Below, in pieces: positions 19,529-27,904 of a DNA stretch of 64,000 nt. The notes under the pieces are model-generated. The model ran no database searches, was not told the DNA's origin, and saw only the letters and a list, made by a program, of their open reading frames with translations. How positions within the stretch are numbered: the stretch's first letter is position 1; each line of letters opens with the position of its first letter. The position numbers and the translations under genes were made by a program. This DNA comes from Kitasatospora paranensis (GTDB taxonomy: Bacteria > Actinomycetota > Actinomycetes > Streptomycetales > Streptomycetaceae): the NCBI RefSeq assembly GCF_039544005.1, contig NZ_BAABKV010000001.1, positions 1 to 64,000 of the forward strand. The letters are read 5' to 3'.

Positions 19529-21863
19529 TCAGGCGACTTCGGGGAGCTCCGGTTCCAGGAACCGAGGCACAACTGGCAGGCCGAGCGCGTCGAGCGCTGC
19601 GGCCTGTTGGGAGGTGAGCTGGGCGGCGTCGTACCGGCGCTGGTCGATCCAAATGTCCAGTCTGACGTGGTCGGTACCGACGACCTCGACATGTCCGTCG
19701 GGAACCTGAAGGTGGCCTTCGCGTCGGAGGAACCTGCGCGCGGCGCTCAGTCCGCGCGCGAAGCTCATCGCCGGGCCGGTGGTCTGCCGAAACAGCAGCA
19801 GGGCATGGGGGTGAAGGTCCGGGTACTGGCGTGCCAGGAGAGCCAGTTGGGCGAGCTGCCCCGGCTCCAGGATGTGGTTCTGCTCGATCTGGTGGTCCAG
19901 CCACGCCCCCAGTGAGAGGTTCGTCTCGGCAGCGACCTGGTACGTGAGCCGCCAGTCGCCGGTGGCGAGGCAGCGCCGCAGCCGGGCGCAGTTGTACTGC
20001 CAGTCGATGCTCCAGGCCGGATTCCAGCAAGGGTCGGTGGAGTTCAGCGCCTCGATGCGTTCGGGGGCAGCTCGTCCTCGCGGGTCATGGCTCGCATCTG
20101 GTCGAGCCACCGGGCCAGGCCGGCGTCCACGTCGGGGGTACCGGCGTGGACTGCGAGGGTGTGGTGGGCGGTGGCGAAGTCGCGGGCCAGGGCGAGGTTG
20201 TGTTCGAAGCTGCCAGGTGGGTGGGGCCAGGAGATGCGCAGCGCGTACAGGGCGAAGGCCTGGTCGGGGTCGAGGGTGCCCTCGGCATAGCGGTTGCGCT
20301 GTTCGCCGATCCAGGAGCCGAGGTGGACGCCGGCGGAGTCCCGGTGGTCGGTGGGGACTTCGAGATGGCCGTGCTCCTCGTAGAAGCGCATGGCGGCCTC
20401 GTAGCCGCTGTTCCAGCCGTCGCCCTGGAACTGGTGGGCTCGCAGGGAGAGTACGTCGGCGATCTCGTCGGGGCGCTCGGGCTCGGTCAGGACCGGGTCC
20501 TCGGAGCGGCGGCCAGAGCCGCGGCGCAGGCGGGTGTAGAACTTGCTGTCAGCGGTGCGCAGCCCGTCCAGGATGGCCCACAGGTCGCGGAAGTCGGAGG
20601 ACTCCATGGCCTCACGGGTGGTTTGTCCCGGGCGGATGTACACGGGGATGATCAGTGTGGCGATCTTGCCGCTGCCTGGCGGCTGGCGCAGGGCGCGGCC
20701 GAGGGTCTGGATGATGTCGACGACGCTGCGTTTGGGGTCGGCGAACAGCACCGCGTCGGCTTCGGGCATGTCGACGCCTTCGCCCAGGCATCTGACGCTG
20801 CTGAGAATGTGCGTGTGGGACTGTCCGGGCAGGAGGGCGGTGCGGCTCTGCCAGGAACTTCCCGCGAAACGCCAGAGCTTGGTGTTGCGCTCGGAGCGGG
20901 GCTGGCGGCTGTCGACAGCGGCAGCCCACAGTTGCATCGGCTGGCCGCCCTGGGTGAAAGCCGTGGCGGTGCGCGGCAGGGTCCGGGCGAAGGTGCGAGC
21001 GGCCGCAATCAGGCGGTGGAACGTCAGGACACGGCTGAGGCGGTAGTCCTGTATGGCGCGCAGCAGTCCCACTTGCATGGCTGCCAGGCGCAGTCCGTCC
21101 AGGTGAGGGGTGGTCTCGGCCGTGGTGAGGATGTCGTGCAGGTCCTCCGCGCTGATCACGGGGACGACGACGCGGTAGTCGGCGAGGATGCCCTGGGCGA
21201 TGGCTTCGGCCAGTTCGAGGCGGAAGACGACGGGTCCGAACAGTGCGGGATTGTCCATCGATGCCAGTGGTTGCTTGTACGCGCCGGGTTTTCTGGACTT
21301 CGGGTGGCTCCAGCGGCGTGGCGTCGCCGTCATGTAGAGGCGGCGCTGCGCGGGGATCTGGGCATCATCGTGGATGTCACCCCAGCTCTTGTCGAGACTG
21401 CCGGTGGTGTGATGGGCCTCGTCAGCGACGGCGAGGGCCCACTCCGGCAAGCCGTGGCGGCGGTGAGCCTCGACGATCGCAGGCAGGGACTGGTAGGTGG
21501 AGAAGACGATGGTCGGGCCGCTGTGGTCGGCGACACGGCGGGCGGGTTCGGCCGGGCTGGTGGTGAACGGGATGCACAGGGCGCCTCGGCCGGACGGGGG
21601 CAAGGCGCAGACCGCGATGTGCTTCTCGTCCGGGCGGCCGCGGTCCCACTCGCGTGCTGTCTGCGCCACCAGATCCTGGCTGGGGGCGAGCACGAGGATG
21701 TTGCCGTGGGGGTGTAGGTGTCGGCGCTGGCCCGGGCGATGACGGTCTTGCCGGTGCCGCAGGCCGCGACCACGGTCACTCTTGAGTGGCGCTGGAGGCC
21801 TGCGGTGATGGCGCCGACGGCGCGTTGTTGATGCGGACGTAGTCGGATGGGCTTGTGGGGCAC
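19529..21863 (-). CDS. Second DEAD/DEAH-box helicase with helicase-associated repeats (two frame breaks)
   Basis: About 778 residues after repair. RLRPHQQRAVGAI and Walker A CGTGKT start the helicase core. ADEAHH, TATP and QTLGRALRQP are motifs II, III and VI. C-terminal Trp modules (GHLEVPTDHRDSAGVHLGSW, ETNLSLGAWLDHQIEQ) are helicase-associated repeats. Breaks lie near 21710 (in a G/C run after DTYTP) and near 20066 (after DELPP); one added base at each restores the reading. The start is the GTG at 21863, though coding sense may extend further upstream. Same layout as the 8015-10356 gene, so a paralogue. It precedes the ABC-3C operon on the same strand by about 220 bases and may belong to it. 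Confidence 0.75.
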
Positions 21864-22320
21864 GTGGGCGTCCTCGGCGACCGGCAGCTGGATCGGCGGG
21901 GCGATCGCCGTGCCTGCATGGCTCGTGCCCCGCTCCGGACACCAATTCGATCGGCTTTCCGGCGTTCCTTGTCAAGCAGGCTTCGAAATTCTCGTCGATT
22001 TGACTGCCAGGGTGGCGCCTTCAGGACCCTAAATGTCATTCTGATTCGTTCGGTTCGCCTTGATGCCGCCGTTCCGCGTGAATCGGCTGAGCCGCGGGCG
22101 CCGGGGAGCCACCTCGCGGCTCACCGAGCCAGTACCATCAGCCGGGTTTCAGCAGGCAGGACAGGAGCCACCCCGCCAGGCAGCCGAAGGTGACGTGTCC
22201 CGGCCCCCGCAGTACGGAGGCCAACCACTTCAGCCGCCTTCTGCGGCGGCCCCTTCGGAGCGAGGAAACGCTCCTCCTATTCGGCCGCCCGGGCGACCCT
22301 TCTCATATTCGGCAGATCAC
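21864..22320. other. Non-coding stretch left of the transposon genes
   Basis: No gene seen. ATTCGGC occurs at about 22279 and 22305, and GAATCGGC at about 22076, close to the ATTCTGCA of the right-end repeats. A TGTCA at 22034 is a second candidate for the left terminus of the transposon. Confidence 0.45.
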
Positions 22321-22417
22321 TGTCAAGAATTGGTGCGCTTTGCCGGATTCTTTTCCCTGTTCCTGCTCCTCGTGCCGCTCGGCGTGATAGCCATGGCCGC
22401 AGAGGCGAGGGAGGGTC

Positions 22418-23422
22418 ATGGATTCGGTAGCGGCTTTGAATCGGGTACGGGCGCGTGAGCTGCCGTTGCACGTCCGGTTCATGGCAGGCGAGTCGACCGG
22501 CTCCTACGTGACCCGCCTGGCCGGCCGCAACGGGCTCGAGGTCCAGCAGTTGCTGGACGAGGTCGGGCATGGCAGCACGAGGGCCGTCGCGCCACACCTG
22601 ACCGAGCTCTACCTCAACCGTCCTGCCGCCGAGCGCCTGGCCGCCCTGGCGGGCCGTCCGCTGGAGGTGATGCGGCGGGCACTCGCGAGCCTGGACGCGG
22701 CGTACCTGCTCGACGACGGTGACGGAACTCCCGCCTGGTCGTTCCCGTGGGCGGTGCGGGACGGCTATCTCGTGCGGGCCTGCGCGTTGTGCGCGGCCCG
22801 CCGCGGCATCGGTGAGCCGGCCTGGATGATGGTGGCGGACCCCTGGCACCTGTGCGCCCGGCACGCACGGTGGTCGGACAACTCCCGTGATCCGCAGACC
22901 CCTTGGATCGACGTGGCCGACTGGCCGCAGATCCTGGCGACGGAACACCAGCGGGTGGCCATGGTGCGGTGCCTGGGCCGCACCGCACGCGCACTGTTCG
23001 CCGACGCGCACACGATGAGCAGAGCCGAATCGAGCGCACCGGACAGACTCCAGTCGATGGCCGACCGGCTCGGGGAGGCGCGGACCGCGTCCTTGTTGTC
23101 CTACCCGCACACCGTGCGCATCGCCCGCGTCCTGGCGCGGGCCGAGCGCCGCCGACTCGGCCGGGAGCTGACGGCGGACTCCTACGAGGACTGGTTCACG
23201 CGCAGCTCACAGGAGTTGGGGCCCAGGCACCGGGGAGTGCTGAGGCGGTGGATGGAGTGCCACAAGCCGGTGCCTGGCCCGGCGCCAAGGCGCGGGGGTG
23301 AGTTGGGGCGGGCCGTGCTGGTCACGCCGCACACACGGATCGCGCCGCTGGATTCGGTGCACCAACTCAGCTGCCTGCCCTCCGGCCCGGTGGCCAGCCC
23401 GTTCGACCGGCCCTTCCTGTGA
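22418..23422 (+). CDS. tniQ: TniQ family target-site selection protein
   Basis: A 334-residue TniQ family protein. The N-terminal GESTGSYVTRLAGRNGL is the family's opening motif. A zinc site is formed by CALC (122-125) and CARH (146-149), followed by the family's HARW. TniQ/TnsD proteins link target DNA to the AAA+ regulator in Tn7-like transposition. It is the first gene inside the left end, with the TnsA-like gene next. An ATG at 22418 follows GAGGGAGGGTC, a good ribosome-binding site. At this length it is a TniQ rather than a long TnsD. Confidence 0.85.
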   Translation: MDSVAALNRVRARELPLHVRFMAGESTGSYVTRLAGRNGLEVQQLLDEVGHGSTRAVAPHLTELYLNRPAAERLAALAGRPLEVMRRALASLDAAYLLDDGDGTPAWSFPWAVRDGYLVRACALCAARRGIGEPAWMMVADPWHLCARHARWSDNSRDPQTPWIDVADWPQILATEHQRVAMVRCLGRTARALFADAHTMSRAESSAPDRLQSMADRLGEARTASLLSYPHTVRIARVLARAERRRLGRELTADSYEDWFTRSSQELGPRHRGVLRRWMECHKPVPGPAPRRGGELGRAVLVTPHTRIAPLDSVHQLSCLPSGPVASPFDRPFL

Positions 23423-23534
23423 CGGCCGTGGTCCGCCAGGAGCGGGGGCGGCTCCCATGGGACGAGGCGCCCCTTATTTATCCGCAGAAAGCAGGTCAGG
23501 GACGAGTGGATGCGGCACGGGAGAGGTGATCCTT

Positions 23535-24242
23535 GTGCAGGTGCGGGTGCGTTACCGCGACGGGGACGGGCGGATGCGTGAGAGTGGCCCAGACCAGGTG
23601 CGGGCGGTGCCGCTGGAACGGTGCGAGCCATTGCGTGAACCACACGCCTACAACGGCCGACCGTCGATCTTGACCCGGTACTGGTCGGCGACCACAGGCG
23701 GCATGGTGGTGTGCGGCAGTGAGCGGCTGATGCACGCGGCCATGCTGCTGGACTACGACGCCGCCATCACCTGCTTCTCGGCCCCCGCGACCGAGATCGC
23801 CTGGGAGGACGGCAGCGCCCATGGAACGGTCAGCCCGGCGTTCTTCGCCCGCACCGCTGACGGGCGGCGGCTGGCGATCGTGCACCCGGGCCGCGCGGAG
23901 CCGGACGGCGCGCGCGAACGCCAGGCGCTGGAGATGGCGGCGCAGGCCGCCGGGTGGACACTGACGGACCTGGACGTCCCCATCGGGGTGCGGCTGGCAT
24001 GGCTGAAGGTGGTGGCCAACTTCCGGTTCCCCGAACTGTTCGACACAGCGACCCGTCCGGCCCTGCTGGACACCTTCCGCCAACCCCGCCCGCTGGTCCG
24101 CGGAGTAGCCGAAGCCGGCCTGCCCGACACCGCCCTCGCCCACGCCTGGCACCTGCTGTGGCGCGGCGACCTCCTCTTCGACCAGGCACGGCCCCTGATC
24201 CCCGTCTCCGCGGCGTGGACCGCCGACACAGCCCACCGGTAG
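23535..24242 (+). CDS. TnsA-like protein with degenerate catalytic site
   Basis: A 235-residue protein placed where Tn7-like elements carry TnsA, the endonuclease that frees the 5' ends. The order CGSERLMHAAMLLDYD, then FSAPATEIAW, then SPAFFARTADGRRLAIVHPG follows the actinobacterial TnsA-like pattern. The Glu is present (residue 63). The expected Asp of the PDFFA motif is Ala (residue 102), and the D/Q-x-K end is VHPG. It is therefore probably not an active nuclease and may be structural. The GTG start at 23535 was chosen because GAGAGGTGA lies at proper spacing; a GTG at 23526 is an alternative. The transposase gene begins eight bases after it. Confidence 0.65.
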   Translation: MQVRVRYRDGDGRMRESGPDQVRAVPLERCEPLREPHAYNGRPSILTRYWSATTGGMVVCGSERLMHAAMLLDYDAAITCFSAPATEIAWEDGSAHGTVSPAFFARTADGRRLAIVHPGRAEPDGARERQALEMAAQAAGWTLTDLDVPIGVRLAWLKVVANFRFPELFDTATRPALLDTFRQPRPLVRGVAEAGLPDTALAHAWHLLWRGDLLFDQARPLIPVSAAWTADTAHR

Positions 24243-24250
24243 GAGGCGTC

Positions 24251-26704
24251 GTGACGCTCGATTTGGCAACCGTGGAGGCACGGGCGACGTCCGTCCACGC
24301 CACGTGGGACCGACGTCGCGTGGACCTGACGCCGGGAGTGACAGTGCGCTGGCTGGGCGGCCTGTACGAGGTCGCCGCCCTCCAAGGCCCCCGGGTGCAC
24401 CTGCACGCCTTGGACGAGAACGGCGAGGACGCCGTCGCGCTGGTATCCGCAGTGACCTGCGCCGCCGACTTCGCGCTGGTGGAGGCGCAGGGCCGGGAGC
24501 GGCCCGGCCCGCGGATCCCGGACGTGAGCATCGTGGACGTGCTCGACCCCCTGGAGCGCGAGCGAATGCGCACCTGGGAGTGGCACCTGCACGAGGTCGT
24601 TCACGGACTGCCGCCTGGCGCGCCCTCGGGCACCCGGCCGCGCCCGCAGTACGACCCGGAAGAGACGTCGCGGTGGAGCCGACTGGACGCCAAGTCCCGC
24701 GAACTCAAGGACCTGGGCTGGGCGAAGGTGTCAGTCGCAACACTGCGGCGCCGCGCCCAGGACTACGAGGAGCGGGGCGTCGCCGGGCTCGTGAAGATCG
24801 TCGCCGGGTCCCTGTACGGCGACACCGACGAGCGGATCGTCCAGTTGCTGCTGGAGGAACTCCGCGCCGGGACGGAGGAGTCCTCGGGGTGGGCCAACCG
24901 GCTGCGGGAGCGGGTCGAAGCCCGGCTGCGCGCTGAGTTTCCGAAGGAGGGCCTGAGCCTGTCGCGGACCGGGTTCTACCGGCTGCTGAAGGACCTGGGC
25001 GTGCGGGTGGAGACGCTGCGCGGGCCGGTGCGCCGCCGCGAGGAGCGGGCCAGCTCGCCCGAGCCGCCCTGGTCGCCGACCCGGGCGGCGATGCTGGGCG
25101 AGGTGGTGCAGATCGACTCCACCGGGCTGGACATCCTGGCTGTCGGCGACCACGGCTACCCGGTCCAGGTCGAGCTGACCGCAGCGATCGACGTGGCCTC
25201 GCGCAGCATCATCGCGGCGATGATCGTGCCCCGTGCTCCGGGCCGCGGTTACAAGGGCAAACGCCTCGGCGGGCGGGCGACCACCTATTTCGATGCGACG
25301 CTGATGCTCGCCCAGGCGCTCGCGCCGATGCCCGGACGGCCCGGCTGGTCGCCGTCCGCAGCGGCCGAGAAGGCCCGCCACCTGCCGTACGCGGACCTGG
25401 TGGCGTGCGACCCGCGGATGGCCGGCGCCGCGGCGCGTCCGGTGATCCGCCCGAAGATGGTGGTCGTCGACCAGGGCAGCATCTACCAGAGTGAGCACTT
25501 CACCGACGTGTGTACCTCGCTGAAGATCTCGGTGCGCTCAGCGCGCGACCGCACCGCCGACGACAAGGCCGTCATCGAGTCGACGTTCAGCGCGATCAAG
25601 AAGCTGTTCTGCCAGTACGTCGCCGGGTACACCGCGCGTGACCTGTCCCGGCGCGGGAAGTTCGTGACCGAGGGCGTCATGTGGCGCCTCAACGAGTTGC
25701 AGGACCTTCTGAACGAGTGGATCGCGCTGGGCTGGCAGCAGCACCGCCACGAGGGCCTGCGCGACCCGCACCTGCCCGGGGTCGTGCTGACCCCGAACCA
25801 GATGTACGCGGCGCTGGTGGCCTGCGAGGGCTACGTGCCGCTGCCCCTGTCGGAGTCGCAGAACCGCAAGCTGCTGCTGTGCGAGTGGCGGCAGGTCACC
25901 GACAAAGGTGTGCGGATCGGCAACCGCACCTACGACAGCCGGGCCCTGCAGGAGTACAACAAGGAGCCGTCCGGGGTACGCGGGAAGGGCATGAAGTGGC
26001 CCATCCGCCACGACCCCTACAGCCCGCGCTACGTGTGGCTGTTCGACCAGCGCAAGGAGCAGCGCGGCGAAGACCCTTGGGTGGAGGCGGAGTTCGTCCA
26101 CCAGGACCTCATCGGGGACGACTGGTCGCTGTTCTTGTGGGAGACCGCCGAACGCCTGCGGCTCGAGGCCGGCGGCAGCGAGGAGGACCGGCAGTGGGAG
26201 CGCGACATCGCGCTGGAGGTGTCCGAGCTGCGTCGGCGCGCCAGGCAGGGCCCCGCCGACGAGCCGGCCACGCCGACGCGACGCGGCCGCGGGCGTACAC
26301 GCTGGCGCCGCCCCGCGGCCCCGTACACCGGTCCCGGCCTCGCCGTGCGCGCGCCTGCCGTTGGCCGGTACGCGGGCATCCCGGCGCCCGACCCGGCCCG
26401 GGTGCGCCCCGCCAGGTCGCTGAACGTCCCGGCCCACTTGCTGTTCGCCGGCGCGGCCCTGGCCGGCCCCGAACCGTCCCCGACCGCTTCGCCCGCGCCG
26501 CCGGGCGCGAACAGCGTTGACAGCCCGCCCTCGGGCACGGACACCGACGCGGCCCTGCCGGGGCCGGCGAAGGCGCCCGATCCGCGGCGGTGGCGTTCGC
26601 GCACGCTCTCCGGTCGCGCCACCGACCTGTTCCTGCGCAGCCTCGCCCCGGCCCCCGATGACAGCGACAGCCCGGACCCGTCCGGCGACGAGGAGATCAC
26701 ATGA
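24251..26704 (+). CDS. tnsB: TnsB/TniA-type DDE transposase
   Basis: An 817-residue Mu/Tn7-type integrase-fold transposase. An N-terminal DNA-binding region with HTH-like helices (VSVATLRRRAQDYEERGVAG) precedes the catalytic core. The triad is D289 (EVVQIDSTG), D407 (VVVDQGS) and E443 (DKAVIEST), with the usual 35-residue D-to-E spacing. A Mu-type C-terminal beta domain follows (SESQNRKLLLCEW), then a long Pro/Ala-rich tail that may contact the AAA+ partner. AGGAGG precedes the GTG. Its stop overlaps the ATG of the next gene as ATGA. Confidence 0.9.
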   Translation: MTLDLATVEARATSVHATWDRRRVDLTPGVTVRWLGGLYEVAALQGPRVHLHALDENGEDAVALVSAVTCAADFALVEAQGRERPGPRIPDVSIVDVLDPLERERMRTWEWHLHEVVHGLPPGAPSGTRPRPQYDPEETSRWSRLDAKSRELKDLGWAKVSVATLRRRAQDYEERGVAGLVKIVAGSLYGDTDERIVQLLLEELRAGTEESSGWANRLRERVEARLRAEFPKEGLSLSRTGFYRLLKDLGVRVETLRGPVRRREERASSPEPPWSPTRAAMLGEVVQIDSTGLDILAVGDHGYPVQVELTAAIDVASRSIIAAMIVPRAPGRGYKGKRLGGRATTYFDATLMLAQALAPMPGRPGWSPSAAAEKARHLPYADLVACDPRMAGAAARPVIRPKMVVVDQGSIYQSEHFTDVCTSLKISVRSARDRTADDKAVIESTFSAIKKLFCQYVAGYTARDLSRRGKFVTEGVMWRLNELQDLLNEWIALGWQQHRHEGLRDPHLPGVVLTPNQMYAALVACEGYVPLPLSESQNRKLLLCEWRQVTDKGVRIGNRTYDSRALQEYNKEPSGVRGKGMKWPIRHDPYSPRYVWLFDQRKEQRGEDPWVEAEFVHQDLIGDDWSLFLWETAERLRLEAGGSEEDRQWERDIALEVSELRRRARQGPADEPATPTRRGRGRTRWRRPAAPYTGPGLAVRAPAVGRYAGIPAPDPARVRPARSLNVPAHLLFAGAALAGPEPSPTASPAPPGANSVDSPPSGTDTDAALPGPAKAPDPRRWRSRTLSGRATDLFLRSLAPAPDDSDSPDPSGDEEIT

Positions 26705-27872
26705 ACGACCATGTCCGCGCCCGCCCGGTGCCCGCGGCCAAGGCCGCCACGCACCCCTTGCACCTGGCCGATCCCGGGCCGCTGGCGACCAAGGAGGGCT
26801 TCCTCGCCCGGGCTCGACGCACCGTCACCCCGCCGGGCCTTCAAGACAGCGCGCCCCTGGGCACGAAGGTGCGGCTGACCGACCCGCGCCTGGCCTACCA
26901 CGGCACTCTGCTGCCCTTGGAGACCGACGACTTCGCCCGAGGAGTGCACCTCGCCCGGACCATGCTGGTGAAGAACCTGTACGACTCCCCGGCCGCAGCC
27001 CGAACTTCGCCGTCGACGGACCGCGACTTGCCGGCAAGTCGCTACTCGCCGCCAGGATCGGATTCGCCTTCCAGGGCCTGGTCGACCACCACTTCCCCGC
27101 GGACGCAGACCGGCACCCGGTGGTGTACATCCACGTGCCGCACGACCGCAGCGACGCCCTGCACTGGTCCCTGCCGTTCGCGGAGTACTTCGGCCTGGAG
27201 CACTCCCGCTCGCCCGAGACGATGAACCACCGCTCCGTCGACATGACCGGTCCCATCACCCGCGTCATGGAACGCGCCGGCACGCGCCTGGTCATCGTCG
27301 ACGGCATCGAGTACATCAAGGACAACGAGCGGCAGACCGCGTTCGACTACCTGTTTCGACTCCAGGACGCCCTGCCGAGGATCACTTTCCTGTTCTGCGG
27401 CATCGGCGCGCAGGGGATCCTGCACCACGCCCTCGGCGACCACCGCAGCAAGGCGCCCGCAGCGGGCGCCGACCGGCCGGCGCCGCTGGGCATCCCGACG
27501 CTGTGGGTCAGGCCCGTCCCCTACACCGCCGCCGAACCCGACCAGTGGTGCAACGTGCTCGACGACGCCGAAAAGAACCTGCGCCTGTACAAACACCAGC
27601 CCGGCACCCTGGTGCAGCTGGCCGCCTACCTGCACGCACGTACCGACGGCTCCATGCACGCCCTGAACCAACTGCTGTGCCAAGCCGCGCAGACCAGCAT
27701 CCTCCAGCAGACCGAAGCCATCGACCGCAAACTCCTGGAGACCATCCTCACCGGCTACAACGACCCGACATACGACTGCCTGCCAGCCCTGGCCGAACCG
27801 GCCACTGACGAAGCCGACGGCGACCCGCAAGCCCAGGCGAGGCTGGACGACGCGGAACAGTCGGACTCGTAG
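26701..27872 (+). CDS. tnsC: TnsC/TniB-type AAA+ transposition regulator (one frame break)
   Basis: About 390 residues after repair. The N-terminus (MNDHVRARPVPAAKAATHPL) leads to LARTMLVKNLYDSP. The frame breaks near 27000 in a C run, and one added C gives PNFAVDGPRLAGKSLLAARI, the Walker A of an AAA+ protein. Walker B-like LVIVDGIEYI and an arginine-rich second half follow. TnsC/TniB proteins form ATP-dependent filaments that pass target information from TniQ to the transposase. The ATG overlaps the transposase stop. Confidence 0.8.
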
Positions 27873-27904
27873 CACAGCTTTCCAATGCGCTGGGCCGGCT
27901 GGAC

